The position numbers were made by a program, and so were the translations under genes. A DNA stretch of 64,000 nt from Rhizobium rhododendri (GTDB taxonomy: Bacteria > Pseudomonadota > Alphaproteobacteria > Rhizobiales > Rhizobiaceae), in contig NZ_CP117268.1 in the NCBI RefSeq assembly GCF_007000325.2, positions 1,426,001 through 1,490,000 on the forward strand, given 5' to 3'. Below the pieces are notes generated by a model. It made no database searches. It had not been told where the DNA came from and was given only the letters and a program-made list of their open reading frames with translations. Below, piece by piece: positions 44,321-53,323 of this stretch. The stretch's first letter is position 1. Each line of letters begins with the position of its first letter.

Positions 44321-45442
44321 ATGCTGGACTTGCGTACGCTTTCAAGGCGCGGATTTTTGAACATGAGTGCCGCTGGCGCCGCCTCGCTGATGCTGCCGAC
44401 AGGCTTTGCCCGCCAGGCATTGGCCGCCTCGGCATTTCCCCCGATCAAGGAAGAAGACGCTGTCGTCGGTTTCGGCCATGTCGGCCCGATCTCCGACGAG
44501 GGATGGACCTGGTCCCACCATCAGGGTCTGCTGGCCGTCAAGAAGGCCTATCCCAAACTCAAGAAGGTTCTCGAGGTCGAGAACATTCCCTACTCGGCCG
44601 ACGCCACACGCACCTATCGCCAGTTCGTCAGCGAGGGCGCCAACATCATCTTCGATACGTCGTCCAACGGCGATTTCCTGCATGAGGTGGTCAAGCGCGC
44701 CACCGACGTCGCCTTCATGGAATGCGACGGCCGCGTGACGATGGACAATCTCGGCTGGTATTACCTCGCTCACTGGTATCCGACTTATGTGATCGGTGTG
44801 GCCGCCGGCCATCTGTCTAAAACCGGCAAGCTCGGCTACATCGCCTCTTTCCCGGTCGCTTCCGTCTATGCATCGACCAACGCGTTCCTGATGGGCGCTC
44901 GCAGCGTCAACCCGAACGCCGTGTTGCAGACGATCGTCATCAACTCGTGGTTCGACCCGCAGGCAGCGACGCAGGCCGGCACGGCATTGATCGACAACGG
45001 CTGCGACTTCCTCTTCGGCATCATGGACGAAGCCGGATATCTCCAGGTCGCGGAAAAGCGTGGCGTCTGGGCGGCGATGTGGAACACCGACATCCGCCGC
45101 TACGGCCCGAACTCCTATGTCTCGTCCGTGCTGATCGACTTCACCAAATTCTATGTCGACCAGGTCGGCAAGCGTCTCGCCGGCACCTGGACGCCGACCG
45201 AGCAGCTGTTTGCTATGGGTGCTGGCGTCGATCGCGACAAATGGGGCGAAAAGGTTCCGACCGACGTCGCGGCGGCGGCCGACGCAGTCCGCCAGAAGAT
45301 GGTTGGCGGCTGGTCGCCGTTTACCGGAGAGATCAAGGATGCAAGCGGAAAGGTACGGGTTGCTGCCGGCCAGACGATGACCGACCTGGAACTCTACAAC
45401 TGGGACTGGTCGGTCGAGGGCGTCTCGGGCCTTTCCGGCTGA
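44321..45442 (+). CDS. BmpA/Med-family substrate-binding protein (purine nucleoside type)
   Basis: Periplasmic binding protein of 373 residues with a twin-arginine leader (SRRGFLNMSAAGAASLMLP, ending about residue 35). VGFGHVGPISDEGWTWSHHQ is the diagnostic BmpA-family start (xGxxxDxxxN-like), with GANIIFDTSSNGDFLHEV and GKLGYIASFPVASVYASTNA as further blocks. Members bind purine nucleosides or bases. AAGGGGGA precedes the ATG at 44321. It is first of an operon with an ATPase, two permeases, a Rieske-less oxygenase and guanine deaminase, so a purine- or pterin-like ligand is likely. A stable hairpin follows its stop. Confidence 0.9.
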   Translation: MLDLRTLSRRGFLNMSAAGAASLMLPTGFARQALAASAFPPIKEEDAVVGFGHVGPISDEGWTWSHHQGLLAVKKAYPKLKKVLEVENIPYSADATRTYRQFVSEGANIIFDTSSNGDFLHEVVKRATDVAFMECDGRVTMDNLGWYYLAHWYPTYVIGVAAGHLSKTGKLGYIASFPVASVYASTNAFLMGARSVNPNAVLQTIVINSWFDPQAATQAGTALIDNGCDFLFGIMDEAGYLQVAEKRGVWAAMWNTDIRRYGPNSYVSSVLIDFTKFYVDQVGKRLAGTWTPTEQLFAMGAGVDRDKWGEKVPTDVAAAADAVRQKMVGGWSPFTGEIKDASGKVRVAAGQTMTDLELYNWDWSVEGVSGLSG

Positions 45443-45468
45443 TCCCGGTCGACGACCGCCAATCCGGG

Positions 45469-45488
45469 ACCCGGCCTTGCGGCCGGGT
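45469..45488 (+). other. Hairpin between the bmpA-like gene and its ATPase gene
   Basis: A perfect 8-bp stem ACCCGGCC (45469-45476) / GGCCGGGT (45481-45488) with a TTGC tetraloop, 26 bp after the stop. There is no T-run, so it more likely protects the 3' end of the binding-protein message than terminates transcription. Confidence 0.6.
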
Positions 45489-45516
45489 TCGCTGCTTCCC
45501 TTCCGGTGCATAATTG

Positions 45517-47091
45517 ATGACTGAAAACGCGATCCGTTTCAAAGCTCCTGCCGGTGCGCCGCCTTTGGTCCAGCTGAAGGGTATCGCCAAGTATTTTCCA
45601 GGCGTCGTCGCCAACGAGAATGTCGACCTCGATGTCATGCCCGGTGAGATCCACGCCCTCTTGGGCGAAAACGGCGCCGGCAAGTCGACCCTGATGAACA
45701 TCCTGACCGGTATCTACCAGCCAGACGCGGGCGAAATTATTATCGACGGCTACGCCAAGCAGTTCGCCACCCCGCTGCAGGCCATCGCTGCGGGCATCGG
45801 CATGGTGCATCAGCATTTCAAGCTCGTGCAGGCGTTCACTGTTGCCGAAAACATCCATCTCGGCTGGTCTGAGACACCCCGCCGTGCCTCGGCGCCTGTT
45901 CTGGAAGCCCGGACTGAGGCGCTTGCCGAAAAATTCAATCTCCAGACCCGACCGGGCGCGCGGGTGAGCGACCTGTCGACGGGTGAGCAGCAGCGCGTCG
46001 AAATCCTGCGCGTGCTTGCCCGCCAGGCGCGCGTGCTGATCCTCGACGAGCCGACGGCAGTGCTGACTCCTGCCGAAGCCCGCGAGCTCTTCAAGGCCTT
46101 GCGCAACTTCGTCGCCAGCGGCAATGCCGTCATCTTCATCAGCCATAAGCTCGACGAGGTGCTGGAAATCTCCGATCGCATCAGCATCCTGCGCGGCGGC
46201 CGCAAGATGGCGACGGTCGAGGCGGCCGAGTGCAATCCGCGCATGCTTGCAAAGCTCATGGTCGGTCGCGATATCGTGCTTGCCGACATGCGCCAGCGCT
46301 CGCCGACCGCGGCTGCCATGTCGGCGACACCGGCGCTCAGCCTTGAGCACGTCTCGGCTTCGGGCGACAACGGCAATCAGGCATTGTTCGATGTCTCGCT
46401 CGACGTCCGGGCCGGCGAGATCGTCGGCATTGCGGGCGTCGCTGGCAATGGGCAGCGCGAGTTTAGCCAGGTGCTGACAGGCATTCGCCCGCTCAGCGCA
46501 GGCCGCATCCTGATCGATGGCAGCACGGTGGAGAATGGCAATGCGGCATTTTTTGCAGATAGTGGCATCGGCCACATTCCGGAAGACCGACTGCACAGCG
46601 GCCTGGCGCCGGCGCTGAGCATCACCGTCAATGCTGTCATGCGCGAATACAAGACACCGCGGATCTCGGCAGGAGGCATCTACCGCCTGGCCTCGGCAGC
46701 GGCGCTGGCCAAGGAAATTGCCGCCGCTGCCGAGGTGGCCATTCCGGATTTCGCCATGCCGGTCCGCAACCTGTCGGGCGGCAACCAGCAGCGGCTGGTG
46801 GCGCGTCGCGAAATGCGGATCGCCCACCGCGTGCTAGTGGCCGCCTATCCCAGCCGCGGCCTCGACGTCGGCGCCATCAACACGATGCTGCGCTATATCG
46901 TCGAGCTGCGCGACGCCGGCGCCGGTATCATCCTCATTTCCGAAGAACTTGAGGAACTGTTGAACGTCTCAGACCGGATCGCCGTTCTCTATGAAGGCCG
47001 GATCATGGGCATCGTCGATACCGACAACGCCGACCTCGACGAGATCGGCCTGCTCATGGGCGGCCGCGCACCAACCCACGAGGCCGCCTGA
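45517..47091 (+). CDS. BmpA-system ABC transporter ATPase, two ABC domains
   Basis: A 524-residue ATPase of the NupA/YufO/RbsA type. Domain 1 has Walker A GENGAGKST, signature LSTGEQQRVEIL and Walker B VLILDEPTAVL. Domain 2, from about residue 275, lacks a P-loop (VAGNGQREFSQVL) and has LSGGNQQRLVARRE followed by VLVAAYPSRGLDVGA, where Ala-Tyr takes the place of the Walker B acidic pair. One degenerate half is usual for nucleoside-type members of this family. The ATG at 45517 is used (TTG at 45514 is also in frame). The next gene starts one base after the stop. Confidence 0.9.
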   Translation: MTENAIRFKAPAGAPPLVQLKGIAKYFPGVVANENVDLDVMPGEIHALLGENGAGKSTLMNILTGIYQPDAGEIIIDGYAKQFATPLQAIAAGIGMVHQHFKLVQAFTVAENIHLGWSETPRRASAPVLEARTEALAEKFNLQTRPGARVSDLSTGEQQRVEILRVLARQARVLILDEPTAVLTPAEARELFKALRNFVASGNAVIFISHKLDEVLEISDRISILRGGRKMATVEAAECNPRMLAKLMVGRDIVLADMRQRSPTAAAMSATPALSLEHVSASGDNGNQALFDVSLDVRAGEIVGIAGVAGNGQREFSQVLTGIRPLSAGRILIDGSTVENGNAAFFADSGIGHIPEDRLHSGLAPALSITVNAVMREYKTPRISAGGIYRLASAAALAKEIAAAAEVAIPDFAMPVRNLSGGNQQRLVARREMRIAHRVLVAAYPSRGLDVGAINTMLRYIVELRDAGAGIILISEELEELLNVSDRIAVLYEGRIMGIVDTDNADLDEIGLLMGGRAPTHEAA

Positions 47092-47092
47092 G

Positions 47093-48136
47093 ATGGCTGC
47101 ATCACTTCGCCTTCAGCGTCTGCCGTCCGCGTCGCCCGTCATAGCCCTTGCGGCGCGCGCCGCAGCCATTGTCATTGCCCTCGTCTTTGCCGGTATCGTC
47201 CTGTCGCTCACCGGGGCCGATCCTCTCAATCTCGGCCTGCAGGTGCTGAGCGCCAGCTTCGGATCGAGTTTTGGATTGGAGGATCTGGCGCTGCTGCTCA
47301 TTCCCCTGATCCTCACCGGGCTGTCGGTCGCTGTCGCTCAGCAGATCGGCGCCTGGAATATCGGGGCGGAAGGCCAGTTCTACGCGGGGGCCTTCGGTGC
47401 CGCCGCTGTCGGTCTCTTCGTGCCAGGACCGCCGGTCATCATCCTGCCGATGATGTTCGTCGCCGGACTTGTCGGCGGCGCCGCCTGGATCCTCGTGCCG
47501 ACGCTTGCGCGCGCCTATGCCGGTGTCAACGAGCTGATCACGACGCTACTGCTCAATTTCGTCGCGATCCTGCTCGTCTACTATGTCTCGACGAACGCCT
47601 GGCGCGACAAGATGGCGAATTCCGCCACCAAACGACTTTCCGCTGAAATCCCGGACTTCTGGGGCTCAGTCCACTGGGGCCTGCCGATTGCCGTGATCGT
47701 CGCGCTGGCCGTCGCGGCCTTGCTGGCGTTCTCGCGCTGGGGCTATGAAGTGCGCCTCGTCGGCTCGAACCCATCGGCGGCGCGCTATGCGGGCATGCCG
47801 GTCCGCAGGCACCTGATTACCGTCATGCTGCTCTCCGGTGCCATCGCCGGTCTCGCCGGCATGTTGGAGATCGCTGGCACGGTTCATCGCCTGCAAGGCG
47901 GCATCTCCAACAATTACGGCTATCTCGGTATCATGGTCGCGGTTCTCGCCCGCAGTTCGGCCATCGGCGTCATTTTTTCCGCAGCGCTGATGGCCTTCAT
48001 CCTCAATTCCGGAATCATCCTGCAGACGCAGGGGCTGACGACGTCGACCGTGCTGGCAATCACCGGATTGATCCTGTTTCTGACCGCGATCGGCGACGAA
48101 CTCGCCCATTACCGCATCGCCCGCGACAAGGCTTGA
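47093..48136 (+). CDS. BmpA-system ABC transporter permease 1
   Basis: Inner membrane permease of 347 residues, NupB/YufP type (BPD_transp_2 fold). About eight to ten hydrophobic segments. AQQIGAWNIGAEGQFYAGAF is the family block, NELITTLLLNFVAILLVYYV follows, and GSNPSAARYAGMPVRRHLIT is a conserved cytoplasmic loop. It starts at the ATG at 47093, just after the ATPase stop. It pairs with the next gene product to form a heterodimeric channel for the BmpA ligand. Confidence 0.9.
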   Translation: MAASLRLQRLPSASPVIALAARAAAIVIALVFAGIVLSLTGADPLNLGLQVLSASFGSSFGLEDLALLLIPLILTGLSVAVAQQIGAWNIGAEGQFYAGAFGAAAVGLFVPGPPVIILPMMFVAGLVGGAAWILVPTLARAYAGVNELITTLLLNFVAILLVYYVSTNAWRDKMANSATKRLSAEIPDFWGSVHWGLPIAVIVALAVAALLAFSRWGYEVRLVGSNPSAARYAGMPVRRHLITVMLLSGAIAGLAGMLEIAGTVHRLQGGISNNYGYLGIMVAVLARSSAIGVIFSAALMAFILNSGIILQTQGLTTSTVLAITGLILFLTAIGDELAHYRIARDKA

Positions 48137-48147
48137 GGAGACAGAGC

Positions 48148-49083
48148 ATGGACCTTCTGACCGGGCTTTTCACCACGGCGTTTCTTGCCGGCGGCGTGCT
48201 GGCGCTAGCCGCCCTCGGCGAGGTGCTGGCGGAACGCGTCGGCGTCGTCAATCTCGGTGTCGAAGGCCTGATGGCCATGGGGGCGCTGACGGCAATTGCC
48301 ACCGTCGCGTCATTCCCGTCGCCAACGGTCGGTTTTCTCGCGGCGCTCGGCGTCGGCGCTGTCTTCGGCATGATGTTCGCGTTTGCCACTGTGATCCTCA
48401 GGGCAAATCAGGTGCTCTGCGGCCTTGCCTTGACACTGATGGGCAATGGTCTCGCCTCCACGATCGGCCGCGCCTATTCCGGCATGCCCGCCCGTGCGGT
48501 GTTTGCCGGTATCGAGGTACCGCTTCTCAGTAGCATCCCGATCTTCGGGAAGGCCTTCTTTTCGCAGAACATCCTCGTCTATCTCATCTATATCATCCTG
48601 CCGGTCGGGCTCAGCTACCTTATGTTCCGGACCCGCCACGGCCTCAACATGCGGGCTGTCGGCGAAAATCCGGCTGCGGCAGATGCTGCGGGCATTTCCG
48701 TCAATCTCATCCGCTTCGTCTACGTGACGGCCGGCTCTGCACTGGCGGCCGGTTCCGGTGCCTATCTGACGCTGACCTTCGTGCCCTCGTGGTCAGATGG
48801 CGTCGTCGCCGGTCGCGGCTGGATTGCCGTCGCACTGGTAATCTTTGCCGGCTACCGGCCGATCCCAGCCGTCCTGTCCGGGCTCCTGTTCGGCTTCATC
48901 ACGGCACTCGGCTTCGTCGGCCAGGCGCGTGGCTGGCCGATTGCGCCGGCCTTTCTGTCGATGCTGCCCTATCTCGGCACCATGGCCTTCATCATCGTGC
49001 CGGTGCTCACCTGGCAGCGGATGCGCCGGATCATGGCGGCACCGGCGGCTATCGGCGTGCCCTATTACAGGGATGTGCGCTGA
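48148..49083 (+). CDS. BmpA-system ABC transporter permease 2
   Basis: Inner membrane permease of 311 residues, NupC/YufQ type. AALGEVLAERVGVVNLGVEG followed by LMAMGALTAI is the family block. VLCGLALTLMGNGLASTIGR and AVGENPAAADAAGISVNLIR are other conserved loops. The ATG at 48148 has GAGGAG at 48135-48140; a TTG at 48133 would overlap permease 1. The operon continues after 109 bp into the Rieske-less oxygenase gene, with no terminator visible between. Confidence 0.9.
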   Translation: MDLLTGLFTTAFLAGGVLALAALGEVLAERVGVVNLGVEGLMAMGALTAIATVASFPSPTVGFLAALGVGAVFGMMFAFATVILRANQVLCGLALTLMGNGLASTIGRAYSGMPARAVFAGIEVPLLSSIPIFGKAFFSQNILVYLIYIILPVGLSYLMFRTRHGLNMRAVGENPAAADAAGISVNLIRFVYVTAGSALAAGSGAYLTLTFVPSWSDGVVAGRGWIAVALVIFAGYRPIPAVLSGLLFGFITALGFVGQARGWPIAPAFLSMLPYLGTMAFIIVPVLTWQRMRRIMAAPAAIGVPYYRDVR

Positions 49084-49192
49084 TGCAGGAGGCATGCGCC
49101 ACGCGGGTATTTGTCGATTTAGCGATGGACCAATGGCACGGAGATCATCAAGATGAGGCGGCAGGCAGTCGATCGAGAAACGGGAGCGCTCC

Positions 49193-50044
49193 ATGAGCAG
49201 ATGTTCGGACCAGGCAGCCCTTGATCAATGGTATCCGCTCGATACGGAGACGGAGATTCCCTTCGGGTCATCGTCGAGCCGCCTGCTTGGCAGCGATCTT
49301 GTGGTAACGAGAGAGACGGACGGTTCAATCGCGGTTACGGCAGAAGAGGGTGCTCTTCAGATCATCAAACGCTTCGGCCTTGTCTGGACGACGTTGGGGC
49401 AACCGGCCGGCGGCCTCTTTGCGCTGCCGGAGGCTGACGAGGAAGACCGTCGTGTCGTCAACTGCGGTTCCGTGATGGTTCGCGCATCCGGGCTACGGAT
49501 TGTCGAGAACTTTCTCGACATGGCGCATTTTCCGTTCGTGCACACCGACATTCTGGGCGCCGAGCCCCACACCGAAGTCATGCACTACAATGCCGAGATC
49601 CGCCGGGATGTCGACGAGGTCTGGGCAACGAACTGCCAATTCTTCCAGCCGCAGGCCGCCCTATCCGCTACTGGCGGCATCATGACCGACTATATCTACC
49701 GCGTCATGACCCCGTTTGCGACGCTGCTCTACAAGACATGCCCGAACGCGGCCAACCGATGGGATGTCATATGCCTGTTTGTCCAGCCGCTCGATCCCGG
49801 CCGCTGCCGCGCCCATCCCGTCATGTTCCTGATCGACGATGTCTCGACGACCACCGAGCTGGTGCATTTCCAGCAGCTGATCTTCCTGCAGGACCGCATC
49901 ATTCTCGAAAACCAGCGCCCGGTGCTGTTGCCGATGGAGGCGCGCTCGGAGATCCCGACGCGGGCCGATGCCAGCTCCATCGCCTATCGTCGCTGGCTGA
50001 AGGAGAAGGGCATCACCTACGGCACTTCCGCGATGGCAGCGTAG
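49193..50044 (+). CDS. Ring-hydroxylating oxygenase catalytic subunit lacking its Rieske cluster (copy B)
   Basis: A 283-residue paralogue of the protein at 36335-37204. The Rieske scaffold is cut even shorter: IAVTA (46-50) to FGLVW (61-65) spans 15 residues and no CxH or CxxH is present. The catalytic part is nearly the same as copy A: NFLDMAHFPFVH (Asp109, His112, His117), GAEPHTEVMHYNAEIRRDVD, and FLQDRIILENQRP with Asp234 as a candidate third ligand. The C-terminus PTRADASSIAYRRWLKEKGI is also shared with copy A. Both copies share the deletion, so it is not a sequencing error. GGGAGC precedes the ATG. It is followed after 10 bp by guanine deaminase. Confidence 0.86.
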   Translation: MSRCSDQAALDQWYPLDTETEIPFGSSSSRLLGSDLVVTRETDGSIAVTAEEGALQIIKRFGLVWTTLGQPAGGLFALPEADEEDRRVVNCGSVMVRASGLRIVENFLDMAHFPFVHTDILGAEPHTEVMHYNAEIRRDVDEVWATNCQFFQPQAALSATGGIMTDYIYRVMTPFATLLYKTCPNAANRWDVICLFVQPLDPGRCRAHPVMFLIDDVSTTTELVHFQQLIFLQDRIILENQRPVLLPMEARSEIPTRADASSIAYRRWLKEKGITYGTSAMAA

Positions 50045-50054
50045 CGGATACCCC

Positions 50055-51425
50055 ATGGATCTTTGCAACCGGACACTGAGCGCCAGCGGCTTTCACACGC
50101 CGGAACGCGGCACCATCGATATCCTGCAGGACGTCTTGATCGACATCGACGGTGACGGCCGGATCGAAGCCATAGTCCGGCCAGGCGAACCCAGTTATGA
50201 CGAAATTCGCCGGGTCCGCGAGACCGACGGGCGGCTCGTCACCCTTTCCCGCACCGCCTACCTCCTGCCGGGCTTCGTCGACCTGCACGTACATGCGCCG
50301 CAATACCCGCAACTGGGAAGCGCGCTCGACGTGCCGCTCGAGGTCTGGTTGCAGACCTATACCTTCCCGCTCGAGGCCCGCTACCAGAACCTGGCCTTTG
50401 CAAGGCGTAGCTACGGACTGCTGGTCGACGACCTGCTGGCGAACGGCACGACCACCGCCCTCTATTTCGCGACAGTCCACCAGGAGGCGACGCGCCTGCT
50501 GGTGGATCTCTGCCTCGAGAAAGGCCAGCGGGCATTGATCGGCAAAGTCGCAATGGACAATGCCGACGAGTGCCCGGACTATTATCGCGACGCATCGACC
50601 GAGGCGGCTTTGGAGGGCACGCGGGCGCTGGTGGACCATATCCGCAGCCATCCGGACAATGGCGCCGATCGCGTTCTGCCGGTGGTGACGCCACGCTTCA
50701 TTCCGTCCTGCACGGATGCGACGCTCGAGGGGCTCGGTGCCATCGCCAGTGAATGCGGTTGCCATGTCCAGACCCATTGTTCGGAGAGCGACTGGGCGCA
50801 TGGCTACGTGCTCGACCGCTACGGGTCTACCGACACCGACATGCTCGACCGGTTCGGACTGCTCGGGCGCAAGACGGTTCTCGCCCATGCCAATTTCCTG
50901 ACGGCCGACGACATCGAAACAATCCGCGTCCGCAAGGCCGCCATCGCCCATTGCCCTCTGTCCAACGCCTATTTCGCCAACGCCGTCTTCCCACTCCTGG
51001 CAGCGCTCGAAAAAGGCGTTCATGTTGGCTTGGGCACCGATATTTCCGGCGGTCCGAGCGCGTCGATGCTTGAAAATTGCCGAGGCGCCGTCCTTGCCTC
51101 GCGCATGTTGCAGAGCGGTGTGGATCCGACACTGGCTGCGGGTGTCCGATCGACCTTCGGTCCCGCACAGATCGATTTTCGCGATGCATTCTACATCGCG
51201 ACCACAGGGGGTGGGGTGGCCCTCGACCTGCCCATCGGCCAGTTCACGCCCGGCTACAAATTCGACGCCGTCGTCATCGATGTCGAGGCCGAAGGCGGGA
51301 CGGTGCGCCTTTGGGACGAGTTCGACCACGGTGAGCAGATCCTCCAGAAGATCATCTACACGGCCTCACGGGCAAACGTCTCGGCCGTGTGGGTCGACGG
51401 GTTGGACAGGCTGACCGCTGGGTGA
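50055..51425 (+). CDS. guaD: Guanine deaminase
   Basis: Zinc amidohydrolase of 456 residues that converts guanine to xanthine plus ammonia. The guanine deaminase signature PGFVDLHVHAPQYPQLG carries His78 and His80. His241 and Glu244 are in THCSESDW, His278 in LAHANFLTADD, and Asp329 in GLGTDISGGPS. The length is normal for GuaD. It ends the sigma-54-driven bmpA operon, 10 bp after the oxygenase gene, which supports a purine-like substrate for the whole operon. A related deaminase acting on a pterin or 8-oxopurine is the alternative. It is convergent with the gluconolactonase-like gene. Confidence 0.88.
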   Translation: MDLCNRTLSASGFHTPERGTIDILQDVLIDIDGDGRIEAIVRPGEPSYDEIRRVRETDGRLVTLSRTAYLLPGFVDLHVHAPQYPQLGSALDVPLEVWLQTYTFPLEARYQNLAFARRSYGLLVDDLLANGTTTALYFATVHQEATRLLVDLCLEKGQRALIGKVAMDNADECPDYYRDASTEAALEGTRALVDHIRSHPDNGADRVLPVVTPRFIPSCTDATLEGLGAIASECGCHVQTHCSESDWAHGYVLDRYGSTDTDMLDRFGLLGRKTVLAHANFLTADDIETIRVRKAAIAHCPLSNAYFANAVFPLLAALEKGVHVGLGTDISGGPSASMLENCRGAVLASRMLQSGVDPTLAAGVRSTFGPAQIDFRDAFYIATTGGGVALDLPIGQFTPGYKFDAVVIDVEAEGGTVRLWDEFDHGEQILQKIIYTASRANVSAVWVDGLDRLTAG

Positions 51426-51442
51426 TCAGCCAGCGGCTCGCC

Positions 51443-52357
51443 CTACGGGCGCTGCGCGCCGTTTGTCGTGAGATAGACGGCGTAGACAGAGGTCGTCGCT
51501 GTTATGAAGAGGCGGTTGCGGCGTGGTCCGCCGAAGGTGAGGTTGGCAACGGTTTGCGGCACCTTGATCTTGCCGAACAAGACACCCTCTGGCGAGAAGC
51601 AATGCACACCGTCCGCAGCACTCGACCAAAGGTTGCCCTGGTTATCGAACCGGATGCCATCCGGTATGCCTGCATCGATGTGGCAGAACACCTTCGGGTT
51701 CGCAAGGCTGCGGCCGTCGACGACGTCGAAGACCCGGATGTGGCGTGGCGCTGACGGCTCGTGGCTGGCCCCGCTATCGGCAATGTAGAGCTTTGTCTCA
51801 TCCGGCGAAAAGGCGAGCCCATTTGGCTGCAGGAAGTCGCTGACCACAGCGGTGAGATCGCCGGTTTCGGGATCCAGCCGAAAGACGTTGCGCTGGCCCT
51901 GCTCTGGATCGGACTTGTAGCCCTCGTAGTCCGACAGGATCCCGTAGGTCGGGTCGGTGAACCAGATCGTCCCGTCCGAGCGGACGATCACATCGTTGGG
52001 GGAGTTCAGGCGTCTGCCTTCGAAGCTGTGGGCAAGAACAGTGATGCTGCCATCCACCTCCGTGCGAGTGACGCGGCGTGTGCCGTGCTCGCAGGAGATC
52101 AGCCGGCCCTCTCGGTCGCGCGTATTTCCGTTGCTGAAGTTCGAAGCGTGACGGAAAACCGAGACGCCGCCATCCGGCACCCAGCGCATCATCTTCTGGT
52201 TCGGAATATCGCTCCACAGAAGATGTTGCGCATCGTCGAACCAGACCGGGCCTTCCGCCCAGCGGCAACCACTGTAGAGCTCTTCCAGCCGGGCACTGCC
52301 GACAAACAGCGCCGTAAAGCGTGGGTCGTGAACTTCGAATGGGGATGCGTCGGTCAT
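51443..52357 (-). CDS. SMP-30/gluconolactonase-like protein
   Basis: A six-bladed beta-propeller of 304 residues. EGPVWFDDAQHLLWSDIPNQ, RLNSPNDVIVRSDGTIWFTD and GLAFSPDETKLYIADSG are characteristic SMP-30 blocks, with the metal-binding Glu, Asn and Asp residues expected at those positions. It should hydrolyse a sugar lactone in the cytoplasm, since no signal peptide is present. It is the last gene of the minus sugar-type ABC operon, 15 bp after a permease gene, and probably processes a product of the imported sugar. The sugar is unknown. Confidence 0.88.
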   Translation of the reverse strand: MTDASPFEVHDPRFTALFVGSARLEELYSGCRWAEGPVWFDDAQHLLWSDIPNQKMMRWVPDGGVSVFRHASNFSNGNTRDREGRLISCEHGTRRVTRTEVDGSITVLAHSFEGRRLNSPNDVIVRSDGTIWFTDPTYGILSDYEGYKSDPEQGQRNVFRLDPETGDLTAVVSDFLQPNGLAFSPDETKLYIADSGASHEPSAPRHIRVFDVVDGRSLANPKVFCHIDAGIPDGIRFDNQGNLWSSAADGVHCFSPEGVLFGKIKVPQTVANLTFGGPRRNRLFITATTSVYAVYLTTNGAQRP

Positions 52358-52372
52358 GAGGATATTCCGCGT

Positions 52373-53323
52373 TCAGTGATTTCGAAGACTGCGTCCACCG
52401 GCGACGACGATGACGCCGATGATGATGAGACCGGTCATGACGAGGCGGATGCCCGCGCCAAAGCCGTAGGTGTTGAGCATGGAGACGACGAGGAACATGA
52501 ACAGCGACGCGCCCCATATGCCGGCGACATTGCTGTCCCCACCGGCAACCGCCGTGCCGCCGATGACGACGACGGCAATCGACATCAAAAGATATTCCTG
52601 GCCCATGTTGAGCGCGGCACCGCCGGAGAAGCTCGCCAGCAGATAGCCGCAGACGGCGGCGAGCACGGCACAGAGCACGTAGGTTGTCAGCCGGACGCCA
52701 TCGACCGGTATGCCGGCCATGCGCGCAGCATTGATGCTCTGGCCGATTGCGGCGGCCCAGCGCCCATAGACGGTTCTTTGCAGCAGCACATAAGCGAGGA
52801 GCGATAGAACGAGCGCCAGGAGCGCGACGTTCGGCAGGCCCAGCGTCGTTCCTGTCGAAAAGCTTGCCAGCGCCTCCGGCGGTTTGATCCGCAGGCCGCG
52901 GTTCGTCCAGATGGCGGTCGACTGCACGATGAAGCTCATTGACAGGGTGGCGATGATTGGCGGGATCCTTAGGAGCTTGATCAGCGCGTAATTGCCGAGC
53001 CCCACTGCTAGGCCGACGGCGACAGCCACCAGCAGGCCCATGGCGATCAGCGCGTTTTCGCCCGCCATGAATTTCAGCGCGACTGTGCCCGACAGCGTCA
53101 TCGTTGCGGGCACGCACAGATCGATATTGCCCGGGCCGAGGGTGATGACGAACATCTGACCGACGCCGACCACGATCGAGAACGCGGCGAAGGTCAGCGC
53201 TGCCTGGCTGAGACCCAATGTGCTGGCGCCGCCGGTAAACAGGATGGTGACGAACCAGACGACGAAGGCAGCGACGAAGGACCAGATCCATGGCTTGCGC
53301 ATGAGCGAGGTGAGGATTGTCAT
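52373..53323 (-). CDS. Ribose-type ABC transporter permease 2
   Basis: Inner membrane permease of 316 residues, RbsC-like. GVGQMFVITLGPGNIDLCVP is the family block, PPIIATLSMSFIVQSTAIW and GQSINAARMAGIPVDGVRLT are further conserved segments, and SIAVVVIGGTAVAGGDSNVA is near the end. The ATG at 53323 overlaps the stop of permease 1 by 4 bases; an in-frame upstream ATG lies inside that gene. It should pair with permease 1 and the double ATPase. Confidence 0.9.
   Translation of the reverse strand: MTILTSLMRKPWIWSFVAAFVVWFVTILFTGGASTLGLSQAALTFAAFSIVVGVGQMFVITLGPGNIDLCVPATMTLSGTVALKFMAGENALIAMGLLVAVAVGLAVGLGNYALIKLLRIPPIIATLSMSFIVQSTAIWTNRGLRIKPPEALASFSTGTTLGLPNVALLALVLSLLAYVLLQRTVYGRWAAAIGQSINAARMAGIPVDGVRLTTYVLCAVLAAVCGYLLASFSGGAALNMGQEYLLMSIAVVVIGGTAVAGGDSNVAGIWGASLFMFLVVSMLNTYGFGAGIRLVMTGLIIIGVIVVAGGRSLRNH

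Noticed and set aside
45394..46827. Minus-strand open frame opposite the BmpA-system ATPase gene
   Set aside because: Shadow of the ATPase gene; no domain and no ribosome binding site.
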